6,803 bases of DNA from Chloroflexota bacterium. Lineage in GTDB: Bacteria > Chloroflexota > Anaerolineae > 4572-78. The first letter of the stretch is position 1; each line of letters starts with the position of its first letter. The stretch is from positions 1 to 6,803 of the forward strand of contig JAJRSQ010000410.1 of the NCBI GenBank assembly GCA_024278725.1, read 5' to 3'. Both the position numbers and the translations under genes were made by a program. This document shows positions 1 through 6,683 of this stretch, in pieces. A model generated the notes under the pieces. That model ran no database searches. It was not told where the DNA came from and worked only from the letters and a program-made list of their open reading frames with translations.

Positions 1-975
1 CATTGCTTTGCAAATGGCGAAAAACTCGGCGGGATAACCGATGCACAGTTTGAAACCCACCGGCTTGCCGCCCGAAAGTTCCCGCAACTGCGCCACAAAT
101 TCCAACAGCCCAATCGGCGTGGAAAACATGCTGTGCGATGGTGGAGAGATGACATCTTGCCCCAACGGCACATGACGAATGGCGGCAATTTCGGGGGAGA
201 CTTTTCCGGCGGGGAGAATACCCCCGTGCCCCGGTTTCGCCCCCTGGGAGAGTTTGATTTCTATCATTTTGACCGTTTCGCGCGCCGCATTTTCGGCAAA
301 CAATGCGGGGTCGAATGCCCCGTCCAGCGTGCGGCAGCCGAAATACCCCGTGCCAATCTGCCAAATCAAATCCGCGCCCCCCTGCAAATGATAGGGGCTG
401 ATGCCCCCCTCGCCGGTGTTGTGCGCGAAGCCGCCCGCTTTCGCCCCTTTATTCAACGCCAAAATAGCCGTTTTGCTCAACGCGCCAAAGCTCATTGCGG
501 AAATATTGAGATGCGAGGCGGCATACGGCTGGCGGCACGCCGCCCCGCCGAACAGCACCCGATTTTCGGCTGAAGGGGTGGTTTTGGGCGCCAATGAATG
601 GTTCGCCCATTCATACCCGGCGCGATACACGTCGAACTGTGTGCCGAAGGGACGGGTATCCCGCGCGCGCTTCGCTCGCTGGTACACCAGTGAGCGATAT
701 TCCCGGCTCACCGGGCGACCGTTGAGGTCGGATTCGACGAAATACTGCTGAATTTCGGGGCGGACTGCCTCAAACAAAAAACGCACGTGCCCAATCACGG
801 GATAAATGCGAAGCAGGGTGTGTTTCTTCTGAAGCATATCATACACCCCCAAGAATGCCGGCGGCAGCAGCAGAACCAGCAACCACCAAACGGCGTGCCA
901 CAGCATCCCCAGCCCGGCAGTCAAAATTAATGCGCCGCCGATGGCAACGATGAACAGATTACGATATGCTTTCAT
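1..975 (-). CDS. FMN-binding glutamate synthase family protein, membrane-anchored; 3' end cut by window edge
   Basis: The reading frame is open for 325 codons from an ATG at 975 down to base 1, with no stop, so the C-terminal part is missing. Residues about 5-45 are strongly hydrophobic and form one or two membrane segments. They are followed by a conserved linker (YPVIGH at 58-63, EIQQYF at 74-79). The catalytic-domain signatures of the glutamate synthase FMN barrel then appear in order: NISAMSFGALS at 157-167, HNTGEGG at 185-191, KLSQGAKPGHGG at 241-252 and ISPPSHS at 276-282. The family usually runs to a little over 500 residues, so roughly 200 are missing, including the region where GltB carries its 3Fe-4S cysteines. 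Such proteins lack the glutaminase domain, so calling this one a true glutamate synthase would be over-reading. A GGGGAG ribosome site 8 nt before the ATG (bases 984-989) supports the start. Family assignment is confident; the reaction is not known. Confidence 0.93.
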   Translation of the reverse strand, partial: MKAYRNLFIVAIGGALILTAGLGMLWHAVWWLLVLLLPPAFLGVYDMLQKKHTLLRIYPVIGHVRFLFEAVRPEIQQYFVESDLNGRPVSREYRSLVYQRAKRARDTRPFGTQFDVYRAGYEWANHSLAPKTTPSAENRVLFGGAACRQPYAASHLNISAMSFGALSKTAILALNKGAKAGGFAHNTGEGGISPYHLQGGADLIWQIGTGYFGCRTLDGAFDPALFAENAARETVKMIEIKLSQGAKPGHGGILPAGKVSPEIAAIRHVPLGQDVISPPSHSMFSTPIGLLEFVAQLRELSGGKPVGFKLCIGYPAEFFAICKAM

Positions 976-1019
976 GGAAATGTCTCCCCGCGCTTTTATC
1001 CGGAAATGACGTTCAAGCG

Positions 1020-1033
1020 GTCAGCAGTCAGTG
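1020..1033. repeat. Two-copy degenerate 7-bp tandem repeat
   Basis: GTCAGCA (1020-1026) is followed directly by GTCAGTG (1027-1033), sharing five leading bases at a 7-bp period. Alone this is too short to mean much. It is listed because 7-bp tandem repeats also occur in the gap at 3381-3415 and at 6667-6803. It lies in the leader of the glutamate-synthase-like gene. Confidence 0.3.
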
Positions 1034-1048
1034 TTGGTTCAACCATCA

Positions 1049-1077
1049 ATTCTACAGTCTTTTTTCAAAATTGTCTG
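1049..1077 (-). promoter_or_regulatory. Candidate sigma70-type promoter for the glutamate-synthase-like gene
   Basis: On the minus strand, CAGACA (1077-1072; four of six matches to TTGACA) lies exactly 17 bp from TAGAAT (1054-1049; five of six matches to TATAAT). It points at the ATG at 975 and would give a leader of roughly 65 nt. It is the best pair I found in the 145-bp gap after the DUF58 gene, but the -35 is weak and the call rests on sequence match alone. Confidence 0.35.
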
Positions 1078-1086
1078 TAAAGACTG
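1055..1086. repeat. Inverted repeat, 8-bp arms with 16-nt loop
   Basis: CAGTCTTT (1055-1062) and AAAGACTG (1079-1086) are perfect reverse complements separated by 16 nt. The repeat lies 32 bp beyond the stop of the DUF58 gene and is interleaved with the candidate promoter: one arm lies in the -35/-10 spacer and the other just upstream of the -35. It could be an operator or a weak hairpin. It is AT-rich, has a long loop and no T-run follows on the minus strand, so it is not a convincing intrinsic terminator. Confidence 0.35.
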
Positions 1087-1120
1087 CATAAAAATTTGAG
1101 GAAAAAGAGGCGCATCCACT

Positions 1121-2404
1121 TCACCGCCCCGGCATATTCGCCAACGCCACCGACAGGTCATCCCCAAACCGGACGGTGTATGACGGGATATGACTGGCGA
1201 TGAGTTCCGCCAGCACATCATCCGAGCCGTAGGGCGCACCAAAGCTGGCGGGGTCGATGACGATGGCGGTAGTTTTCACCCCCCGGCTGGAAAGATGGCG
1301 CACCGCGCCCGCCCAACTGGGACGGATGGAAGGGGTAATCACCATCAGCGTGGTATTGCGATTAAAGCGCACCCCTTCCGCCAGTAAAATCTGTTCCAGC
1401 GATACCGTTCCCCGCGCCCGCAGCACCGCCATCATCTCCAGCAGGCGTTCTTCCTGCCGAACGCCGTGGTCGCTGTGGATGAATTCCGCGTGTGAGCCGT
1501 TGGGATAGGTGAGCAACCCCACCGCGCGGTCTTGGCGCAAAAAATGCTGCGCCGCCGAAGCCGCCGCGCAGATGGCATACGCCTCGGTGCTGGGGGGCAG
1601 GGGCGGCACGCGCCAGCTTTCCCACGGCACAGCGGGCACTTCGGGCGTCGGCAAATCCTCGTCCTGCGGACCGACGTGCACGCTCCGCTCCATATCGAGC
1701 ACCAGCCAGATGTCCGCCATCGGGTCAAGTTCAAATTCCTTCACCACCAACCGCCCGGTACGAGCAGTGCTGCGCCAATGAATACGATTGAAACTATCGC
1801 CCGGCACATAATCCCGCACCCCGGAAACATTGGTGGTCACATAATGGGTGCGCCGCCGGACGGTTTCGCCGCCGGTCAATTCCCCCAAAAGGGGACGGAA
1901 ATACGGCAGGGGAACGGTGCGCGGATACACCACCAGATATTTTTCCAGCGCAAATTCCCGTTCAAAAATGAAAAGCCCGAAGGGGTCGCCGCTGCGCACG
2001 GTGATGGGACCGAGCCGGTATCGCCCGCGCCGGAGGCTCATGGTGCGGACGTGATGGGTGCGCGTCTCTTTTCGCCCCACGCCGGAGACCACAAAACTGG
2101 CGCGATGCCCCGGCAGAGTGGAATAATCCAGAATTTCGAGCCACAGCTTCGGCAGAAAGCCGGTGTTCTGCACCGAAAATTGCTCGTCCACCATTTCGCC
2201 GACCTGCGAATGTGTGCCGCGCGTTTCGCGGGTGATTTTGACCCAATGGACGTTGAACCACGCCCACAGAAACGACAGCAGCAGCAATCCGCCCAGCAGA
2301 TACGCCAGGGTGAAAAAAAGCCCGTCGGCGGTGATGAGCGCGACCGCGGAAACCACCCCCCACAGCAGAAAAACCAGCCAGCTCCGAGAGAAATTGCGAC
2401 GCAC
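1121..2404 (-). CDS. DUF58 domain-containing membrane protein (MoxR partner)
   Basis: The product is 427 residues. Two membrane segments (about 9-25 and 29-50) precede a soluble region, as is usual for the family. The DUF58 signature is clear at about 196-226: RDYVPGD, then RIHWRSTAR, then VKEFE. A von Willebrand A-like fold follows, with its first strand IWLVLDMERS at about 232-241. A canonical metal site there reads DxSxS; here it is DMERS, so the middle serine is replaced by glutamate. The start is GTG, only 2 bp after the moxR-family stop codon, with GAGG about 10 nt upstream inside that gene, so the two are translationally coupled. DUF58 proteins typically accompany MoxR ATPases and are thought to help assemble or activate envelope proteins. 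The specific client is unknown, and no transglutaminase or vWA/TPR gene of the larger MoxR operons follows. Confidence 0.93.
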   Translation of the reverse strand: MRRNFSRSWLVFLLWGVVSAVALITADGLFFTLAYLLGGLLLLSFLWAWFNVHWVKITRETRGTHSQVGEMVDEQFSVQNTGFLPKLWLEILDYSTLPGHRASFVVSGVGRKETRTHHVRTMSLRRGRYRLGPITVRSGDPFGLFIFEREFALEKYLVVYPRTVPLPYFRPLLGELTGGETVRRRTHYVTTNVSGVRDYVPGDSFNRIHWRSTARTGRLVVKEFELDPMADIWLVLDMERSVHVGPQDEDLPTPEVPAVPWESWRVPPLPPSTEAYAICAAASAAQHFLRQDRAVGLLTYPNGSHAEFIHSDHGVRQEERLLEMMAVLRARGTVSLEQILLAEGVRFNRNTTLMVITPSIRPSWAGAVRHLSSRGVKTTAIVIDPASFGAPYGSDDVLAELIASHIPSYTVRFGDDLSVALANMPGR

Positions 2405-2406
2405 GG

Positions 2407-3354
2407 CTATCTCGCCTCAACAGATGGCACGGGCAGGCTGTGCAAAATCTCTTCGATGACATCGGCGGCATCGACGCTTTTCATCCGCGCGGCGGGGCTG
2501 ATGATGACCCGGTGCGCCAGCGCAGGCTCCGCCAGTTGCTTGATGTCGTCGGGGATGACGAAATCGCGCCCGTTGAGCGCCGCCCACGCCTGCGCGGTTT
2601 TGTAGATTGCCAGACTTCCGCGCGGGCTGGCACCCAAATAGACGTTGGGATGGGTGCGGGTTGCGCCCACAATGGCGACGATATATTCCTTCAGCCGGTC
2701 ATCCACAAAAACCGATTTGACCGCTTCCTGCAACTGCACCAGCTCCGTGTGGCTGATAACCTGCGTCAAATCCTGCAGGGGGTGGCGGAATTGCTGGGCG
2801 TTCAGAATCGCCACTTCTTCCGCCGCGGGGACATAACCCAACCGAATGCGCAGCACAAAACGGTCGAGCTGGGCTTCCGGCAGGGGGAACGTCCCTTCAT
2901 ATTCAATGGGGTTCTGAGTTGCCATCACCAAAAAGGGCGCGGGCATTTTGTAAGTTGTGCCGTCCACCGTCACCTGCCGCTCTTCCATCGCTTCCAGCAA
3001 TGCCGATTGCGTTTTCGGCGTGGCGCGGTTGATTTCGTCCGCCAGCACAATCTGGGCAAAAATGGGTCCTTCCCGAAATTCAAATTCGCGCTCTTTCTGG
3101 TTGAAGACCGACACCCCGGTCACATCGCTGGGAAGCATATCGGGCGTGAATTGAATTCGCCGGAATTTGCAGCCGATGGAACGGGCGAACGCGCGGGCGA
3201 GGATGGTTTTCCCCACCCCCGGCACATCTTCAATCAGCACATGCCCCTGCACCAGCAGCGCCAGCATGGTTTTTTGCACCGCCTCGTGTTTGCCCACGAT
3301 GACTTTTTCCACATTGGCACAAAGTTTGTCGGTTACGGATTGGAGTTGCTCCAT
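2407..3354 (-). CDS. MoxR-family AAA+ ATPase
   Basis: The product is 315 residues, normal for MoxR ATPases. The AAA+ elements appear in order: Walker A in EDVPGVGKT (42-50), Walker B in VLADEINRA (103-111), sensor 1 in ATQNP (145-149), the arginine-finger region LPEAQLDRF (158-166), and sensor 2 in GASPRGSLA (241-249). The C-terminal helical lid covers about 220-305. It is a cytoplasmic chaperone-like ATPase expected to remodel or load cofactors into partner proteins, usually ones with vWA-type folds; the adjacent DUF58 protein is the obvious partner. The ATG start is supported by AGAGAGGA (3365-3372), about 10 nt upstream. The gene ends TAG, and the DUF58 GTG follows after 2 bp. All catalytic residues I looked for are present. 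The client and physiological role cannot be read from sequence. Confidence 0.96.
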   Translation of the reverse strand: MEQLQSVTDKLCANVEKVIVGKHEAVQKTMLALLVQGHVLIEDVPGVGKTILARAFARSIGCKFRRIQFTPDMLPSDVTGVSVFNQKEREFEFREGPIFAQIVLADEINRATPKTQSALLEAMEERQVTVDGTTYKMPAPFLVMATQNPIEYEGTFPLPEAQLDRFVLRIRLGYVPAAEEVAILNAQQFRHPLQDLTQVISHTELVQLQEAVKSVFVDDRLKEYIVAIVGATRTHPNVYLGASPRGSLAIYKTAQAWAALNGRDFVIPDDIKQLAEPALAHRVIISPAARMKSVDAADVIEEILHSLPVPSVEAR

Positions 3355-3380
3355 TGATAGATTGTCCTCTCTTGAATAGT

Positions 3381-3415
3381 TATCGGTTTTCGGTTGTCAG
3401 TTTTCGGTTGTCAGG
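3381..3415. repeat. Degenerate heptamer tandem repeat, five units
   Basis: Five 7-bp units lie head to tail: TATCGGT, TTTCGGT, TGTCAGT, TTTCGGT, TGTCAGG. The last four alternate, so bases 3387-3400 and 3401-3414 are an exact 14-bp duplication. The repeat fills most of the 56-bp gap between the acyl-CoA ligase and the MoxR ATPase and includes the ligase stop codon (TGA on the minus strand at 3413-3411). On the minus strand each TGTCAG unit gives CTGACA, a near-consensus -35. The nearest suitably spaced -10 (TATTCA, 16 bp on) is poor, so a moxR promoter here is only a possibility. Confidence 0.75.
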
Positions 3416-5150
3416 GCGTATCGGCGTTTGTCATATGGTCGCCCGATTGTTGCCCGTCGGTGGTGGTCAACATCCGCCGCAAAACTTTGCCGACGAATGA
3501 TTTCGGCAATTCTTCCCGAAATTCAATGTCCCACGGGACGGCATACGGCTCCAAACGGCGACGACACAGTTCCAGCAGTTCATCTTTGGAAAGCGTTGTG
3601 CCGGGGCGCGGCACAACATACGCTTTCACGCGCTGCGTGTCCTCCTGCTCTGCCGGCACGCCGACCACCGCCACTTCCATCACTTTGTTATTTTCATACA
3701 GCACTTCTTCCACATCGCGCGGATAGACGCTGTATTCCCCCGCCGTGATGGCGTCGCGCTTGCGGCTGATAATTTGGAAATAGCCGTCGGCATCCATCAC
3801 CGCCACATCGCCGGTGAACAGCCAGCCGTCCCGCAACACCGATTCGGTCTCCGTGCTGCCCTCCGGCACATCGCCCCAGTAGCCCGCCATCACCTGCGGA
3901 CCGCGCACCACCAGCTCGCCGATGGTGCCGGGGGGCAATGTTTCGCCCGATACCAAATCCACAATGCGGGCATCGGTATTGGGCAACGGCACACCGATGA
4001 ATCCCACTTTATTTCCGCCGTCAATGGGATTGGCATGGGTGATGGGCGACGCTTCCGTCAGCCCGTACCCTTCCACCAAATGGGCATGGGTCAGTTTTTC
4101 AAAGGCTTCCTGCACTTCAATGGGCAGGGGCGCGCCGCCGCTGATGCACGCTTTAATGGACGATAATCCATATTGGCGGACGTTGGGCGCTTGATTCAGC
4201 GCGGTATACATGGATGGCACACCGGGGAAAAGGGTGGGTTTATAGGTTTGAATGTGCGCCAGCACTTGATCCACCTCAAACACGGGGAGCAGAATCATCG
4301 CCGCGCCCAACAAAATGGGGACGTTCATCGCCACGGTCATACCGTAGCTGTGCAGCAATGGCACCACCGATAAAAACCGTTCCGCGCCGTGCGTCAGGTT
4401 CGGAACCCAGTGGCGAGTTTGCAGGGCATTCGCCACCAGATTTTTGTGGGTCAGTTTCACCCCTTTGGGGTCGCTGGTTGTGCCGCCGGTATAAATGACC
4501 ACCGCCAAACTATCGGCGGAGACAGCGACGTCCGGCGGCTCAACGGGGGAATCCATCATCACATCCGCCATCAACTGCCCGAATTTCGGCGGCTCGTCCA
4601 AATTCACCGATGCCGCGCCCGCTGCCTGCCATCGCGCCAGCATTTTTTTGTAAACGCCGCCACTCACCGCCCGACGGATGTCGGTCAGGATTAATTCCGG
4701 CGGGTCGGGTTGAGAGGTGACAATCTGCACCAACCCCGCAAATTCCCGCAGCGTCACCAAAACTTTGGGAGCCGTTTCCGAAATTTGAGAGATAATCTGG
4801 GCGGCATTGGCGTCGGGATTGGGCAGCACCACCGCGGCGCCGGCTTTCAGCGCGGCGTAATATGCAACCACCATCTGCGGGATATTCGGCAAGACCACCA
4901 TCACCCGGTCGCCCGGCGAAACGCCCAGCCCGTGCAAAGCGTGGGCGAACTGATTCACCAGCCGCTCCAATTGAAAATAAGTCAGTTTTTTACCGTAGAA
5001 AATGGTTGCCGGTTGTTTGGGAACCCAATAAGCCGCGCTCTCCAAAAATTTGTGCAACGGCTGCTCCGGTATCGGCACGGTGGCGGGGGTGGAGGGACTG
5101 TAACTTTTCAGCCAGGGACGATATTCCAGCGGATTGGTGGTGCTGGTCAA
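3411..5150 (-). CDS. AMP-forming acyl-CoA ligase (long-chain fatty-acid-CoA ligase-like)
   Basis: The product is 579 residues, the right length for the family. It would activate a carboxylic acid with ATP to an acyl-adenylate and transfer it to CoA. Adenylation motifs: A3 YTGGTTSDPKG (220-230), A5 EGYGLTEASP (360-369), A7 TGD ending at Asp448, A8 RKRDAITAGEYSVYP (463-477), and A10 with the catalytic lysine in VGKVLRR (Lys555). The A8 loop reads AGEYSVYP rather than the common GGYNVYP type. The N-terminal RPWLKSY is typical of fatty-acid ligases, which supports the TTG start at 5150; the next Met is residue 84, inside the domain. No clear Shine-Dalgarno site precedes the TTG, and it lies 6 bp after the hydrolase stop, so reinitiation after that gene is likely. 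The chain length of the substrate cannot be inferred. The last codons run into the heptamer repeat at 3381-3415. Confidence 0.93.
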   Translation of the reverse strand: MTSTTNPLEYRPWLKSYSPSTPATVPIPEQPLHKFLESAAYWVPKQPATIFYGKKLTYFQLERLVNQFAHALHGLGVSPGDRVMVVLPNIPQMVVAYYAALKAGAAVVLPNPDANAAQIISQISETAPKVLVTLREFAGLVQIVTSQPDPPELILTDIRRAVSGGVYKKMLARWQAAGAASVNLDEPPKFGQLMADVMMDSPVEPPDVAVSADSLAVVIYTGGTTSDPKGVKLTHKNLVANALQTRHWVPNLTHGAERFLSVVPLLHSYGMTVAMNVPILLGAAMILLPVFEVDQVLAHIQTYKPTLFPGVPSMYTALNQAPNVRQYGLSSIKACISGGAPLPIEVQEAFEKLTHAHLVEGYGLTEASPITHANPIDGGNKVGFIGVPLPNTDARIVDLVSGETLPPGTIGELVVRGPQVMAGYWGDVPEGSTETESVLRDGWLFTGDVAVMDADGYFQIISRKRDAITAGEYSVYPRDVEEVLYENNKVMEVAVVGVPAEQEDTQRVKAYVVPRPGTTLSKDELLELCRRRLEPYAVPWDIEFREELPKSFVGKVLRRMLTTTDGQQSGDHMTNADTP

Positions 5151-5156
5151 ATCGCG

Positions 5157-5966
5157 CTAGGTGCTACGCTGTTTATCTTCGATGAAACGGGTGATGGCGC
5201 GATTGACGGCGGTGTGCCGCTCCAATTGCACTTTGTGTTTCGCAGAGCCGACATCGTACACTTCCGCGTTGGGGACGGCTTCCACCACCTCATCGAACAC
5301 GTAACGCGGGAAATAGCGGTCGCGCTCGCCGGTGACAATCAGGGTGGGGGTGGTGATGGCGTGCAGTTTCTCCCATCCCTTCCACAGGCGAAGGTTGTTC
5401 AGCGCCATCCGTTTCATCACGTGAATTTCCGCGTTCCAGCGCGGGCGATATTTCCACCACGGGCGGAAGAACCACGTCGGGATGCGATACGCCAGCGCGG
5501 TCACTTTCGGCAGGGGATATTCGCCGGCGGTTGCCAGCAGCACCAATTTTTCCAACCGTTCCGGGTGCGTGGTGGCATATTCCACGCAAATAGAGCCGCC
5601 GAAAGAGTGTCCAACCAGAATGAATTTTTCCGGCAGATGGAGCGTCTCCGCAATTGCATGCAAATCCGCAACCAATTCCGGCATCGTATAATTGGAGAGG
5701 GGGGCGTCGCTCTGTCCGTGTCCGCGCAAATCTGGGACGACCACCCGGTATTCCCGCGCGAAATGATTGATTTGAAATTCCCACGTTTCCGCGCAGCCGG
5801 CATAGCCATGCACAAACATGATGGTATTTTTTGCGCGGGCGGGCGCGATGTCAATCACGCTCAAATAATCGCCGCGCACTCCCGGAATCGGCACGGGCAC
5901 GCGATACAAATCGAAATCAAGTTGGATGGCTCGTCGTTTCATGCCGCGCAATTTTCGTTTCATCAT
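5157..5966 (-). CDS. Alpha/beta-fold hydrolase
   Basis: The product is 269 residues with a complete catalytic set: oxyanion-hole HGYAG (53-57), nucleophile elbow GHSFGG with Ser121, acid Asp216 in TGERDRYFP, and His244 in the SAKHKVQLERH segment. The PDLRGHGQSD stretch (78-87) is also typical. A lid-like insert rich in Trp, Arg and Pro spans about 160-185. There is no signal peptide, and the N-terminus is very basic, so it is probably cytoplasmic. The start has two consecutive ATGs (5966 and 5963); a GGAG at 5974-5971 is 4 nt from the first and 7 nt from the second, so the second may be used. It precedes the acyl-CoA ligase by 6 bp in an apparent operon, which suggests an esterase or thioesterase role feeding acids to the ligase, but that is inference. 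The substrate is unknown; the fold also covers epoxide hydrolases and haloperoxidase-like enzymes. Confidence 0.92.
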   Translation of the reverse strand: MMKRKLRGMKRRAIQLDFDLYRVPVPIPGVRGDYLSVIDIAPARAKNTIMFVHGYAGCAETWEFQINHFAREYRVVVPDLRGHGQSDAPLSNYTMPELVADLHAIAETLHLPEKFILVGHSFGGSICVEYATTHPERLEKLVLLATAGEYPLPKVTALAYRIPTWFFRPWWKYRPRWNAEIHVMKRMALNNLRLWKGWEKLHAITTPTLIVTGERDRYFPRYVFDEVVEAVPNAEVYDVGSAKHKVQLERHTAVNRAITRFIEDKQRST

Positions 5967-5993
5967 TCAACTCCAAATGTTTTGTCCCGCAAA

Positions 5994-6022
5994 TTGGCGT
6001 ATCTGCCGGGAATTGCTAAAAT
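5994..6022 (+). promoter_or_regulatory. Candidate promoter with extended -10 for the two-TM protein gene
   Basis: TTGGCG (5994-5999; four of six to consensus) is separated by exactly 17 bp from TAAAAT (6017-6022; five of six), and TGC directly before the -10 gives the extended TGn motif. Transcription would begin near 6029, leaving a leader of about 37 nt that contains a strong ribosome site. It is the best promoter in the window by eye. Confidence 0.5.
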
Positions 6023-6047
6023 CAGGTGATGGAAAGTTCAACACCTG
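6023..6047. repeat. Short inverted repeat CAGGTG/CACCTG in the divergent promoter region
   Basis: CAGGTG (6023-6028) and CACCTG (6042-6047) are perfect reverse complements with a 13-bp gap. They begin immediately after the candidate -10 and so span the expected transcription start. The position fits an operator or an early leader hairpin, but six-bp arms can occur by chance. Confidence 0.25.
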
Positions 6048-6054
6048 TGATAAC

Positions 6055-6059
6055 GGAGG
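6055..6059 (+). promoter_or_regulatory. Ribosome binding site that fixes a TTG start
   Basis: GGAGG lies 6 nt upstream of TTG at 6066-6068. The first in-frame ATG (6102) has no comparable site, so this purine run is the reason for choosing the TTG start. Confidence 0.7.
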
Positions 6060-6065
6060 TTCATT

Positions 6066-6683
6066 TTGGGTAACATATCTCGCCCGTGGTGGCTTTTCGC
6101 AATGCGAATGCCCTTATTTGACACAAAATTGAGCGAAGCGCACGACGGCGAAAAAAAACGGTTTATTATTGAAGGGCAACCGGTGATGAAAAGCCTGCAC
6201 TGGGTGGTATATGGTCCCGGCTTGGCGTTGATTGTGATTGCCATCATCGGTGCATTTGCGTGGGCAAACGATTTTCGCTCGCAACCCACCGGGGCGAAAA
6301 TTATGCTGACCGCACTCTTTTTCATCGTTCCCCTGTTGGCATGGATTATCGGGGGGGTGATTTTGGGTAAAGTCTCGCAGGCGAAACTGAATGCGCTCGC
6401 CGCTGCCGAAACGGAACGGGTCGAAATCACCGTGGATACCGTCGCCCACACGGTGCAAATCAACACCGATGCGCCCGTCGCGCTGGCGGATATTCAGGGT
6501 TTCAAACTCATCTCCGATTCCGGCACCTATTATACCCCAAACGAACAAACCGCATCCATATACCATTTTATCATGGAAACATCACAGGGTCACGTCAATA
6601 TCTTACCTAAATACTTGGGGAATATCAAACAGAAGTTACAATTGCGGAGTCAATTGGAAAGTTTTTTGAAACGTGAAACGTGA
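6066..6683 (+). CDS. Hypothetical protein with two transmembrane segments
   Basis: I do not recognise this 205-residue protein. It has a short, positively charged N-terminal part (1-44), a hydrophobic segment at about 46-67, a 12-residue loop, a second hydrophobic segment at about 80-101, and a soluble C-terminal domain of about 100 residues. The C-terminal domain alternates beta-like stretches (RVEITVD, HTVQINT, FKLIS, SIYHFIMETS, HVNILP) and ends in a helix. A small beta domain of the PH-like type attached to a TM hairpin is conceivable, but that is a guess from pattern. The TTG start is fixed by GGAGG 6 nt upstream; the first in-frame ATG (6102) would only trim 12 residues. The last residues (KRET) and the TGA stop are encoded by the TGAAACG array that follows. 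It is divergent from the hydrolase-ligase pair, with no evidence that the functions are linked. Confidence 0.8.
   Translation: MGNISRPWWLFAMRMPLFDTKLSEAHDGEKKRFIIEGQPVMKSLHWVVYGPGLALIVIAIIGAFAWANDFRSQPTGAKIMLTALFFIVPLLAWIIGGVILGKVSQAKLNALAAAETERVEITVDTVAHTVQINTDAPVALADIQGFKLISDSGTYYTPNEQTASIYHFIMETSQGHVNILPKYLGNIKQKLQLRSQLESFLKRET

Noticed and set aside
133..751. Plus-strand open frames over the left end
   Set aside because: They oppose the glutamate-synthase-like gene, whose minus frame is open for 325 codons with strong family motifs.
1055..1086. Intrinsic terminator after the DUF58 gene
   Set aside because: The stem is AT-rich with a 16-nt loop, and no T-run follows on the minus strand.
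1039..1242. A minus-strand 67-codon frame spanning the DUF58 3' end and the gap
   Set aside because: It overlaps DUF58 in another frame for most of its length and has no domain or ribosome site that I can see.
1532..2605. A 357-codon open frame on the plus strand
   Set aside because: It is antisense to DUF58 and the end of the MoxR gene. It has skewed composition and no domain, and the opposite strand has clear family signatures.
1121..3354. Novel defence or toxin system built around the MoxR ATPase
   Set aside because: Only the ordinary MoxR-DUF58 pair is present, with housekeeping-type metabolic neighbours and no nuclease, protease or effector domain.
2440..3357. A 305-codon open frame on the plus strand
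   Set aside because: It almost exactly mirrors the MoxR gene and is rich in His, Gln and Arg; it is an antisense shadow.
4710..6029. A 439-codon open frame on the plus strand
   Set aside because: It is antisense to the ligase and hydrolase, both of which carry complete catalytic motifs. Its translation is rich in His, Arg, Gln and Gly with no recognisable domain, as expected for an antisense shadow.
6038..6566. Minus-strand frames of 142 and 150 codons opposite the two-TM gene
   Set aside because: The plus-strand gene has a good ribosome site, promoter and membrane pattern; the antisense frames are rich in Cys, His and Arg and look like shadows.
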